A stretch of DNA of 64,000 nt from Leucocoprinus leucothites (Eukaryota > Basidiomycota > Agaricomycetes > Agaricales > Agaricaceae): assembly GCA_013368445.1 (NCBI GenBank), contig JAACJO010000038.1, positions 124,001 through 188,000 on the forward strand. Reading direction: 5' to 3'. A model generated the notes under the pieces. The model did not search any database. It had not been told where the DNA came from and saw nothing but the letters and a program-made list of their open reading frames with translations. A program made the position numbers and the translations under genes. Shown one piece after another: positions 1 through 10,211 of the stretch (position 1 is the stretch's first letter; the number at the start of each line of letters is the position of its first letter).

Positions 1-482
1 TTTTGATGACATGTGATTGTTAAATATAGCTGTTCTATATTTGGACTATCTTGTGATTTAGTCAGATAATCAAAGAAGAACTTTTTTAGAAGAACTTCTA
101 AAGCTTCTTTGACAGATCACATCTTATATAGTTTAATTAGCATTAAGGAAGCTGTACACTTCTCTTCTTTCATTAGAAGCCCTTAGCCCTAGTTAATAAT
201 AGATACAGACTTGTATTGTATATAAGTCATCAACATCTACCAAGGAGAAACATTGTTTCTTCTTGGTTAGGTGGAGACTCAATACAAGCCTTTATCTATA
301 CAAAGTTGGATTGAACTTAAGCTCTAAGATCTCAATTACTAAAGTCTTTACTCTTATAATCACCATATTATAACTCTGACTTTGTAAATGACTTTGTCAC
401 TTACTGAGAAGGAGTCTCCTTTGATAAGATCAAGTTGATACTTATTGTGCCAGCTTAGGACCAGGCCAGTGTCACTATAACA
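1..482. repeat. Outer LTR, left copy (truncated by window edge)
   Basis: Bases 1-482 align with 9533-9917 plus 12074-12171, so this is one LTR of a pair; about 182 bases of its start lie outside the window. The right copy shows the full ends, TGTTATA and TATAACA, a 7-bp inverted repeat. Here the TATAACA end is at 476-482. This copy lacks the 2.15-kb insertion found in the right LTR and therefore shows the empty site. Orientation is unresolved because the element it belongs to is badly decayed. Confidence 0.85.
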
Positions 483-501
483 CAAGGTGCCTCATGAACA
501 G

Positions 502-909
502 ATGCATGATTTGATCATTGAGACACATGTGACTTGGATGGTCATGACTGAGTTGGTGGCAGAGGTGCGTGAGTTGTGGGCTGAGCTTGGTGGTTAGCAG
601 GAGTGGGTGATGAGATTGATGCAAAGGGGGAATGAGCAGCAGCATGAGTTGGTGGAGGAATTCAAGGCATTTTTCAAACGCTGTATGTGGCAAGGTTTGT
701 TGATGAGCGACAATGTGTATGAGAAGGCTAAGGAGCAGGAGGAGGAGGAGTGGAAGAAGAAGGCAGCTATGGTGGCAACATTGGGTGGGGAATTGTCAGA
801 AGCCACGGCATCAGGATTGGGTCTTTCCAAGGGAGCTGAGGGAGATGAGGAAGGTGATGGAGAAGAGGAGGATGATGGGGAGGGTGCAGGTGAGAGTGGG
901 AAAGAGTGA
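502..909 (+). pseudogene. Acidic-tailed ORF next to the LTR, one internal stop
   Basis: A plus-strand frame begins 20 nt inside the left LTR and runs to 909, interrupted by one TAG (595-597). The longest open part (607-909, 100 aa) has a helix-like segment rich in charged residues (EQQHELVEEFKAFFKR) and ends in a Glu/Asp/Gly tract. I do not recognise the family. It runs antisense to the chromovirus genes. It may be a remnant of the outer element or a chance frame in purine-rich DNA. Confidence 0.3.
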
Positions 910-1231
910 TTAGCCATTTCATCGTTCCAGGTCATCTTCTTGGACTTTGTGTATTTCAGCATATTTTTGGACTTGTGCTTTGTTGATAGCTATTAATGAT
1001 GATGCCCATTCCCACGCCTTGCAGTTGAGAGTGACCCTAAGATGGAAATTGGGTAAGAGAGTAAAAAGTGAGAGTTTATAAGTCCAAGCAGCCGAACAGG
1101 ATATACAGGATGACTATGAGTCAAAATGAGAAGATGAGTAGAAAAAGAATGTGGAAATAAAGAAGTGTTTGACAAAAGATGATTAGTCCAGTCAGAAGAG
1201 AGGGAAAGAATAACGACAGCCAATGGTATAT
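910..1231. other. No gene seen; expected site of chromovirus 3' LTR
   Basis: In the minus-strand reading this stretch follows the chromodomain and should lead into the 3' LTR of the Ty3/gypsy element. I could not align it with the 5' LTR-like segment at 6219-6782 or with the solo LTR at 9918-12068. Either the 3' LTR is deleted or it has decayed beyond recognition by eye. Confidence 0.4.
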
Positions 1232-1675
1232 CTAGGATAAAGGAAGTGGACTAGGCTTGTGAGGATAAGTGGCATGGAAATCAGCTATGAGTTCAGCCGC
1301 ATGCATGAGCTTGGTTGTGGGTAGCCAAGAAGACTCTTCTTCAGTGTCTTTGTAGCCTGACCAAAAGACCTTGTACAGGAGTTTACAAGCACAATGGTGA
1401 TCGATTTTAGAGTTGATGATGTGGTCAATTTTGTATTCTGGTTCACCGTTGATGACAACAGGTGTGGGAGCCAGTTCTGTATGATCAGAAAAGGTGTTAG
1501 GTGTAGACAGTTTGAGCATGGACACATGGAAGACTGGGTGAACAGCACACATGGAATCAGGAAGGTGAAGGGTGAATGAGTGAGAACCAGGCTGAGCAAT
1601 GATTTTGTATAGACCGAGGTAATGTTCAGAAAGCTTCTTGGAGGGGCAAGTGGTGTGGAAGAACTGAGCTTTCAT
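1232..1675 (-). pseudogene. Ty3/gypsy integrase C-terminus with chromodomain
   Basis: This is the 3' end of the pol region of a chromovirus-type Ty3/gypsy retrotransposon, read right to left. The first half carries the integrase C-terminal motif region (KLSEHYLGLYKII, then VHPVFHVSMLK, matching the usual F/VHPVFHVSLLK pattern). The second half is a chromodomain: YKIDHIINSKI, then LYKVFWSGY and ESSWLP, the canonical beta strands with aromatic cage positions. Chromodomains of this class direct integration to methylated-histone chromatin. The 147-residue segment is open, but it is separated from the integrase core by frame changes, so the polyprotein is dead. Confidence 0.85.
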
Positions 1676-1684
1676 GAAGACTTT

Positions 1685-2620
1685 CTAGCTGATCTGGAAG
1701 TTGGGAGCTGGTAACTGTTTTGCATCTGCAGATTGTTGATACCATTTCTGTGCCTTGGATATTTCAGCTTTGAGTGTGGTGTGTAGGTCATCGAGATTGA
1801 CTGTGAAGTCATGGGCATGAGCTGGCACAATATTGCACTCCAGATAGACTGTGAGGTTGGGGTGGTAACCCTTGTTGGTGAAGAAGGGGGAGATTCTGGT
1901 GGTAGCACTGGGGGTGTTATTGTAGGCAAATTCTGCAAGTGGGAGGAGGTCAAACCAGTTATCTTGCTGGTAATTGCAGTAAACACAAAGATATTGCTCC
2001 AAAGTCTGGTTGGTATGTTCCATCTGTCTGTTGCCTTCAGGGTGATAACCTGAAGTGAAATGTAGGTGCATGTCCAGAACCTTGCCAAGGGATCAGAAGA
2101 AGTGAGATACAAACTCTGAACTGCAATTGGATGTGACGTGAGAGGGAACACCATGCTTGGAGAATACATGAATGACGAAGAGCTGAGCCAGTTCTGTGGC
2201 AGTAATGGTGTCGTGGGTTGGAATGAAGATAGCCTGTTTGGAGAGTCGGTCGACAACTACAAGGATAGAGTTGAAACCAGAAGAGGTCAGGAGTTTTTCA
2301 ATGAGGTCCATAGAGATCGAGTTCCAAGGTCGTTCAGGAATAGGAAGTTGCTTGAGATTTCCATAGGGCTTATGATGCTGAGATTTGGATTGCATACAAA
2401 TGACACATGATTTACAGAAATCCTTGACCTCGGATCAGATATTTGGCCAAGTGTACTTGTGTCAGATGAGCTCCAGAGTCTTGTTCTGTCTGAAATGGCC
2501 AGAGAGGATGTGATTGTGTTTATACTGAAGGACTTGGAGTCAAAGATTGTTGACATCGGGTACATATATTCTGCCATCAAGCCTTAGGAGGCCAGTGGAG
2601 TCAACCGACCAGTGACCTTT
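1685..2620 (-). pseudogene. Ty3/gypsy integrase core (H2C2 zinc finger and DDE domain)
   Basis: Read on the minus strand, the segment shows an HHCC zinc-finger region (HNHILSGH, then CKSCVIC at about 2400-2530). Next comes the RNase H-like core: SMDLIEKL with the first catalytic Asp, a decayed SNCSSEF where TSDxGSEF is expected (second Asp replaced), and HPEGNRQMEHTNQTLEQYL, which keeps the catalytic Glu. At least two frame changes and in-frame stops split the core (2093-2395 and 1685-2071 are different frames). The loss of the second Asp and the frame breaks make it inactive. Confidence 0.85.
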
Positions 2621-2689
2621 GGGTGAGGAAATGTGGGTGGATGTGATCAGATCTTGAGGAAGTGAGGTGAGGATGTCAGAGTGGGGGTT

Positions 2690-3376
2690 TTCAAGATCTA
2701 ATATGGTGGCTGCATGAAGGGAAGGAGTGGAAAAATATGTAGCTTGAACGGAAGCTGAGAGTTGTTCATGTGTGAAGACAGGTCAGAAATTGTGTGGATT
2801 GACTGAAGCATAGCCATTATTCCCCCCTTTAGGGTCAACATCCCATTGTCTAGTAAGAGTGTCAGGTTTGGTTCTGAGTCAGCCGGGTTAAAAACAGATA
2901 ATGAGGTTGAACTGGGAGAGGAACTCGGACCAGCAAGCCTGTCGACAGGTGAGGATCTTGGTGGCACAGAAGTATTCAAGATTTTTGTGATCAGTAACCA
3001 TGTCAATAGGAGGAGAGGCCCCTTCGAAGTAATGCTGCCAGATGCAGAAAGCCTCAAAGATAGCTATGAGTTCCTTGTCATGAGTATTATAGTTGGACTC
3101 GGCCATGTTGAAGGTGTGGGAATGGAAGGCAATAGGATGAACTTCATTGTCATCCATCATGATGGACAGGATGGTGGCTAGGGCATAATCAGAGGTATTG
3201 GTCTCAATGATGATCTGAGAGTTGGGGATCCAATGAGTAAGGATAGGGGCTATGGTGAATGCTTCCTTGAGAGAGTCAAAGGCTTCTCAACATTTGTCTT
3301 CAAAGTTCCACTTAGCCGATTTGTGGGTAAGGCACATAAGCAGCACAACAATGTCGGAATAGTTGTAGATGAAGCA
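2690..3376 (-). pseudogene. Ty3/gypsy RNase H domain
   Basis: On the minus strand, directly downstream of the reverse transcriptase frame. It shows the gypsy-type RNase H motifs: HPIAFHSHTFNMAESNYNTHDKELIAI (the SRKLxxAExNYxxxDKELLAI pattern) and DMVTDHKNLEYFCATK (the TDHKNLxYF pattern). Stops and frame shifts interrupt it on both sides. It is part of the same polyprotein as the reverse transcriptase and integrase. Confidence 0.8.
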
Positions 3377-4513
3377 TCAATAGAAGTTTGCGAAACCTAG
3401 GAAGAACTGTATGTCCTTGACCTTCTTAGGTTCAGGCCACTCTTGGATAACCTTGATTTTGTCTTCTGACATTTTGAGACCAGCTGGGGAGAGGATGTAT
3501 CTGAGGTACTTGACAGAGTCAGAATGGAATTCACACTTATCTGCTTTAGCATATAGGCCATGCTTGCAGAGCTGCTTCAGGACATCTCGAACATGTTTCT
3601 TATGTGTGTCAAGATTGTCAGAGTAGATAAGGATATCGTCAAGATAGACCGTCACACAGACATCAAGGAGATCAGAGAAGATGTCATTCATAAACCACTG
3701 GAAGGCTGTGGGTGCATTGGTAAGACTGAACAGCATGACAAGCCACTTGAAGGAGCTGTAGCAGGTCCTGAAGGCTGTCTTCCATTCATCACCTTCAGCG
3801 ATGCAGATGAGATGATAGGCATGGCAGAGGTCAATCTTGCTGTAAATGCGGGCTTTGCAGGGAGAGTCAAGAAGGTTGGAAATGAGCGGAAGTGGATAAT
3901 GATCCTTTTTGGTAAGCTGATTGAGCCCATGGAAGTTGACACAAAGTTGAAGTGAACTGTCTTTCTTCTGAACAAAGAGAACAGGTGCGCTGTGAGGTGA
4001 AGAAGTGGGATGGATAAATCCAATGTTGATGTGCTCGTCAATGAACTCACAGAGGGCCTCAAGCTCGGATGGAGAAAGGGAGTAGATGGTGCCAATGGGA
4101 GGTTGAGCACCTTCTTCAAGGTTGATCTTGAGGTCATAGGGGCAATGTGGGGTGAGAGTATCAGCATGAGCCTTGCTGAACATGTCAGCAAATTTGTGAT
4201 ATTCACTGGGCACATTAGAAAGGTCTGCTGACTCATCAGAGACATGAGCTGAGCCAGCAGAAGCAGATGTCAAGTTCAAATTGAGATGGAAGTTTACTGA
4301 GCCAGGAAGACATGAAGTGTGAATAAAAGCAGGAGCATTGATGAGCGAAATGTGAGGATGTGCAGGAGCAGAATCAGAAGTGGATGAAGGGGTCCCAGAT
4401 GGTGATAAATCCAGAGGAAGGGTGTCAGCCATCGGACAGGGATTGGGTGATGATGTAGAAACTGCCATAGAAGCAGATGCGATGTGAACAGAAGGGGCAG
4501 GAGTATCTGGCAA
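3377..4513 (-). pseudogene. Ty3/gypsy reverse transcriptase
   Basis: A 378-aa open segment on the minus strand. The N-terminal 100 residues are Ser/Pro-rich linker. The reverse transcriptase follows: EYHKFADMFSKAHADTLTPH, the gypsy entry motif, then SSPHSAPVLFVQKKDSSL, SKIDLCHAYHLI (palm Asp), SLTNAPTAFQWFMNDIF and the catalytic YLDDILIYS. The catalytic pair is present, although several usually conserved residues are changed (VNFHGLN for VDYRGLN). The frame is lost at FLGFANFY at the start of the connection to RNase H. It is the best-preserved piece of this element. Confidence 0.92.
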
Positions 4514-4514
4514 A

Positions 4515-4800
4515 TGTGATCAGAATGTAATACTGCTCGAAGCCCAGTCAATCAACAGATTGTAGCAGGTGAGCCAGTTGTGTCCAAGAACCACAGAGCA
4601 GGAAGAATCGAGCCGGGTACATACAAGTCAAGGGTTATAGATTCACCACTAGGAAAAGTAACAGGCAAGTTCACTAACTCAGTAATATAACTATTCAATG
4701 ATCCATCAAATAGGCAAAGCTTGATTGGAGGGGTAGGAGAGGTCAGAAGGGAATGAGTGTGGGTGAATTCAGAATCAACAAAAGAATGCATAGAGCTGGA
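4515..4800 (-). pseudogene. Ty3/gypsy retropepsin-like protease remnant
   Basis: The minus-strand frame 4552-4791 reads SMHSFVDSEFTHTHSL, then [17 protein letters not shown], and in a shifted frame [15 protein letters not shown]. This is the usual gypsy protease order (DSGA-like flap region, then VLGxxWL). The D-S/T-G active site is replaced by D-S-S in a preceding frame. A single-base frame change near 4620 divides it. It lies between the gag zinc knuckle and the reverse transcriptase, as expected. Confidence 0.75.
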
Positions 4801-4985
4801 GTCAATGAGAGCACTGAAGGGGAGCTGTTGGATGTTATTAGATGAGCAAATTAAAGAAGAAGAAAGTGAAACAGAAAGGGAATTGGGATCAGAAAGAGCA
4901 GATGCATTGAGGCAGAGGAGACTCTCTGGTGCACAGATGAGCTCAATGTGACCCTCAGTCTGTGCGGAGTCCTGTAGACTGCTCC

Positions 4986-6154
4986 CTATTTTTCCGAACT
5001 GTTCTCAGAGTCCTTGGCAGGAGCTGCTTCGACTTTGTGGATCTTGGCCCTGTTCTGCTTTCTGTGGCATTGGTTGACCTTGTGACCTTTACCACTGCAG
5101 AATAAGCAGAGGTCTTTATCAATATGGTGTTTGTGCTCTTCCAGAGTCAATTTACCGTCCTTGCCTAGCTTGTTGGAAATATCCAGTTTCATGGGATGGG
5201 TCAAAGAGTATTGCTGGTTAGAGGTAGATGGAGCAGGGGTAGCTGATTTGGAGGGGCCTGAGAGGTATTGTGATTGCTGTTGCTGCTGTTGTTGTTGTTG
5301 TTGCTGCCCTGATTAAAGTTAGATGGTAGTGACAAAGAGCTGTGCTGGGGATTAGGCTGAGGGTTATTCAAGGAGTTGGAGGGTTTGGATTGCTTGCACT
5401 CAGCAAGATCCTTTTCCGTGGCATGGGCATGGGCTCATTCGCAATCACGTTCCCAATAGTGACCATCAATGAGCATAGCTGTATGGAGCATCTCCTAGAA
5501 GGTGTTGAGCTTGTCCAGGTCTGTTCTGCTGAATGTATCCAGAAGGCAAGCTTTATTGATGGGGGCTGTGTTAGGTTGAGGATGATGGTCGAGGTTGTCT
5601 GCTAACCAAAATAAAGCATTGGCTAAGCAACCTTAAAAACGATCATGATGACAAGGACAAGATGGAGGAGCAGGAAGGTAGTCAGATGAGGAAGAGGATG
5701 AGTCATCATCATCTGGGTCATTGTCATCGGGTTCGTTGGGATACTTGGGGCTACTGAGGTGATCTTCGATGTCTTCCCAATCATTGTTTTCGTCATCCTG
5801 GTGGGGAGGATCAACATAGTCAAGACCATCCTCATCACCTGGTTCTGAAGGGCCGGATAGATCCCAATTGGGTGGCATACTGCTGGGAGGTGCAGGAGTA
5901 CTAGGAGGATGAGTATCATGATGGTGAGGCAATGGATGAGTAGGACAAGGGATTTGAGAGGGTTGAGGAGTTGAGGGCAAATTGGGATTTAGACGACATG
6001 AACAGCAGATACAACTAGGAATACAATTATTTCCTAAGCTGAGAGTAGAGCTTTCAGCTGGGGTAGCAGGGACAGAGTTAGAGCATTTCAGCTCCTGAGT
6101 GGTGGAAGTGGTAGCAGTAGGCTGATGCCTTACTGTGGTGTGGGTGTTTGCCAT
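4986..6154 (-). pseudogene. Chromovirus gag with zinc knuckle
   Basis: The minus-strand ATG at 6154 (MANTHTTVRHQ) opens a 173-aa segment with a Pro-rich middle and a long Asp/Ser acidic run, typical of the N-terminal part of gag in mushroom chromoviruses. Capsid-like sequence follows in shifted frames (5205-5620). A polyglutamine-coding CAA/CAG run is at 5270-5310. The nucleocapsid zinc knuckle CLFCSGKGHKVNQC (C-x2-C-x4-H-x4-C) is at 5060-5110. Several frame changes break it. The start lies about 64 nt inside the proposed 5' LTR boundary at 6219, consistent with a 5' leader. Confidence 0.75.
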
Positions 6155-6218
6155 GACAAAGACAAGAGAAGGGAGCAGAGGGATGATGCGACAGTAGCAA
6201 GGTGAAGTCTGATAATAC

Positions 6219-6782
6219 TGTCAAGAACTGGGTTACTAAAGGATGGGGGCAGAGCTGATGTTCAAGACTGGGTGTCTAAGACAGAGGAGCAGAGATGACT
6301 GATCCAGTCATTGAACATGGGGGCAGGTCTTGGCCTCAACTTATGTGTTGTGCCACTACTGACACTGACCCAGATTTTGGAAACAGATAGAGATGGGAGG
6401 GTGAGGAGAGAGCAGAGGTCAGACAAGGTAGTAATACATGACTTAGTCAATTATCAGACTGAGGAGTATGGTACAAGTTTGACTACTTATATACAAGATG
6501 GTGGATGGGGTCAGATAGTAACAAAACAAAGACATTGCAGAAAAAGGATAGGAGGGTAAGAATGGTATCCAATATATCAGAAAGGCTAGAAGATAAGAAT
6601 GTCCGAAAACATTGGAGGAGGCTACAGATGACATGACCTGTGAAAGTCCAAATACAATGTGCAAGAAGATACAGGGTAAGAAAGAAGAGTAGAGTGAGTC
6701 GAGTGGAAGCAAGCTGAGGCAAGGGGATGGATGTGAAAAGAGAATATGATAGAAGTTCTAAGTTAGAATGCAAAGGTAAACA
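6219..6782 (-). repeat. Probable 5' LTR of the chromovirus
   Basis: The plus strand of 6326-6480 aligns with the reverse complement of 11830-12000 in the solo LTR (for example GGCCTCAACTTATGTGTT and TTATCAGACTGAGGA), so the two are the same LTR family in opposite orientation. Bounded as TGTCAAG at 6219 and TAAACA at 6782, it would be 564 bp, close to the 556-bp solo LTR. It sits directly before gag in the minus-strand reading. The exact right boundary is uncertain and I could not find a target duplication. Confidence 0.6.
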
Positions 6783-8092
6783 TGCCAGCCAGGCCATGAA
6801 AGTGGATTGGGTTGTGACACTTTGCATTTGTTTAAGTGCAAGCCATTTTCTGAGGAAGCTTTCTCCTTTGTTGAATAGTAGGAACAATTGATCCAAGGCT
6901 TGCCAAAATGCATCAGCAGTACCAAAAGTAGGTACTCCATTTTGCATGTGATGGGTAAGGAAGTCTCTCCTCTAGAAACTTGCTCCTTCTCCCATGTTAT
7001 ATAATGCACAGATGATGGTGTCATGGTCTGATGGGAATTGATCACGGTTGGCCAAGAAGTATAATGTGAGTTGTTCTTTCCATCTTTGATAATCCTGAGC
7101 AGTGCCATTGAATTCTTTGGATAGGTCATATTTGACTCTTCTATTGTAGTGTTGGGGTTGTTGTTGTTGTGCTTGTCCAAAGAATCCTCCTCTACCTCCT
7201 CCTCCTCTACCTCCTCCACTTCCTCCTCCACTTCCTCTGTCTGGACTTCCAGGCAGTCCTTTCCCTTTGAAACCTTGTGATACTGGTTGATAGACATTAT
7301 ATTCTGGATTATTTGCTCTGTATCCAAATGTGTTTGCTGCCAAGACTTCAGTTCCTCTATTGAATTCACTGGATTCCATTGGTGATCCTGCTCTTTGAGG
7401 TCTATAGGAGACCTTGGAATCTGATTGGGATGGGGCAGTAATAGTGGAAGATTCTTGTGAAGGCATTTCTTGGGTTTCAATAGGTTTGAATTGGAGTCTA
7501 GGTGGTTCTGTCTGGGCAAGGTTTTCGAGTCTAGTGAAGGTTTCTTCAAGTTGGGATTGGTGTTCTTCTTCATGTTGTCTACTTCTTTGTCTTTGGATAG
7601 CTGGGAGTAGTGAGGGTTTTGCAGGAGGGGTTGGAAGGTTTGGGAGTTGTTGTGAGAAGAGGGCATTCTGAGATTCTCAGGTTTCAACTGGTGAGTTTCT
7701 ACTAGTTGATTCTTGTGGTTTGTTCTTAGGGTGGAAATCATTTTGGAATCTCTTGGAGAGGCATGCTGCAAGGTGTGGGGGGTCTGCTCTTCTATGATTG
7801 TTGGAAGATGAGGTTTCAGGTATTCACGAACAACAATTGATGGGTGTCATTCAAGTATTAGTTTGATTATATGTTGTTGTGTATTGGGTGTGATATTAGT
7901 TCTAAAAATGGAATCAATAGAGTTGGATGAATTTGGATTTTTGTCAGATTCATAATCTAAATAGTTTTTGGTTTGATCGTTGATCTTGCTGATCCACAAT
8001 GGTGATTCAGGTTCTTCAGATGTCATTAGTCTACTAGTCAGACACTCATGGTCAGACTCTTCTGATTGGCTGCCTTCATAGTTTGTATGCAA
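6760..8092 (-). pseudogene. Second, unrelated gag-like region (outer element)
   Basis: Minus-strand frames contain a Gln/Pro-rich N-terminal part, an arginine-glycine run (SGGGRGGGGRGGFFGQ at about 7190) and then a gag capsid-like core: KYDLSKEFNGTAQDYQRWKEQL, YNMGEGASF, and after a frame change TADAFWQALDQLFLLFNKGE. This is the familiar order of gypsy-type gag proteins in mushroom genomes, but it differs from the gag at 4986-6154. It ends abruptly near 6782, where the proposed chromovirus LTR begins, suggesting the chromovirus inserted into it. Confidence 0.6.
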
Positions 8093-9350
8093 GGAATCAG
8101 GTCAGTTCTTTGGCATGCACCAGGGGTAATGTATAACTCTCAGGCGTGATTTCCAATTAGAGGCTTGCTGGTTATAGATTGGTTCAGTGTTCTGCTCAGG
8201 TGTAGCACAAAGCAATACTAGCTTGTAAGAGATGTTGGATGGCACAGCAACTAGGCAATGAAAACCAAACATGATGGGTTTGTTGTGGGGATACTACTGG
8301 AATCGGCACAGTAGGAAGTTTAATCTTATTGTTAGGATTTACAGTTAGAGCACCTAGTAACATCATGTGTCACAACATGTGATTGGGTTATGTAAGACAG
8401 CAGCTAACTGGTCTTTAACCTACTTCAATTAATGAGCTTGAGTATTCTCAAAAGCCCAGTAAGAGAAGGCCAAGAAGACTTGAGGTAAGTCTAAGGTAGT
8501 GCAAGGTTCAAGACAGCAACAATGGTACAAGTGAATTCAAGTTGAGGTGAGTAAACACAAGTAGTCCAGGAAACAAAGGAAAGATTAAACTTAAGTTTAA
8601 TCTTTCTAATACAAGGTCCTTGAATACTAACTATCCAAAACCATATCAAACTATGAAACTACAACTACAAGTCCTGGATCCCAATCATGATACTGATAAA
8701 TACTAATCTGTCCACTGATGTAACAGCTATCATAGTTAGATATCCAAATGTTCAAATCCAAACACGATGTCCACGAGACTATCATTGTCTGTTTATCAGT
8801 CTGTTAGTCCATTCCTATCAAATGGCAAAACCATTCCTCCTGATCCTAGTGATGACATCCATCCAGTTGTACTCATCCCAATTAATGTCAAACCTTTCTT
8901 CCTCAATGTCGAACTTCCCAATGTATTCCTCCCAATTGAGTAGGGCCACTGCAGACAGGGTGGCTGTGTCAGCATCTAGGATGATCAAGTCACAATGGGC
9001 AACAATCAAGTTGACATTTATAACAGAACCTGCCTAGCATGTTCAGGTCAAAGATATCTTCATCAGCTGGTTGGGAAACACCCATCCCACTGGTCTGGTT
9101 GCACAGATTTCCTGTCCATTCAATGTCCTGATATCTGGCCACAAAGGTGGCCAGACAGTCTTCAATGGGCATTGTCAGTCCTGATGGCCATTGTCTAGGG
9201 TCAAACCTGGTCTGATGGACCAGGTACATCATGGAGTCATCCCAGCTGGACTCCTCAGTCTGTTGGGCAATCCCATAGAGCTCTAACAAAAGCATGTATC
9301 CTTTGGCACATTGCTGAATGCATGTGTTGTTGTTGTTATTGTAGACAAAC
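8093..9350. other. Interior of the outer LTR element, two small minus-strand frames
   Basis: No known domain. Minus-strand frames at 8990-9295 (101 aa) and 8818-9009 (63 aa) overlap and may be one broken gene next to the LTR. The remaining sequence (8093-8690) is AT-rich and shows nothing. Just inside the LTR boundary at 9350 I see no clear tRNA-type primer binding site and no polypurine tract. Confidence 0.4.
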
Positions 9351-10211
9351 TGTTATATATATTGATTATATCTAGTATTTGTTCCATCTACAATGTGAAG
9401 TCAATATTAGCTTTACTTAAGTAATATTACAATTATGTTTTCTCTTATATTTGTTCTTGTTTTCTTTAGTTTGTTTTAACTTGTTTACTTTGTCTTGTTA
9501 TGACTCCTTTTGTATTATTTTGTCTTATTTACATTTTGATGATATGTGATTATTAAATATAGCTGTGCTATATTTGGACTTACCTGGTGATCATATCAGA
9601 TGATCAAAGAAGAACTTCTTTAGAAGAACTTCTAAAGCTTCTTTGACAGATCACGTCTTATATAGTTTAATTAGAGTTAAGGAAGCTGTATACTTCTCTT
9701 CTTTCATTAGAAGCCCTTGACCCTAGTTAATATTAGATACAGACTTGTATTGTATATAAGCTGTTGACATCTACTAAGGAGAAACATCATTTCTACTTAG
9801 TTAGGTGAAGACTCAATACAAGCCTTTATCTATACAAAGTCAAATTGAACTTAAGTCTTAAGATCTCAATTACTAAAGTCTTTACTCTTATAATTGCCAT
9901 ATTATACTCTGACTTCATGTCATGAGCTGGTCCTCTAGAACGGCTGAAGCTTTGGACTTAGTAATATTCTCATGAACTCTTATCTGCTTTCACCTATTGG
10001 TTATATTGGTTCTATCAGTCTTTCGCCTTTGGATTTATTCTGACATCTTCCATGTTATTAATTCATACCACCTTGTCAAAATTTTCTGACAATTGTTTAA
10101 TAGTAAATTTTATACCTTCTAGCCTTGTAAAATTTGCGGACTCTACTTTGATTATTTCTCTGTTTACTACTTTGCTTGTTTTCCTTATCCGATCCTATAT
10201 TCCACATTGTA

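Noticed and set aside
3560..3955. 131-aa plus-strand frame
   Set aside because: It is antisense to the reverse transcriptase and has no independent support.
6195..6218. Primer binding site after the chromovirus LTR (GTATTATCAGACTTC)
   Set aside because: It only weakly resembles an initiator-tRNA complement (TGGTATCAGAGC), too poor to claim.
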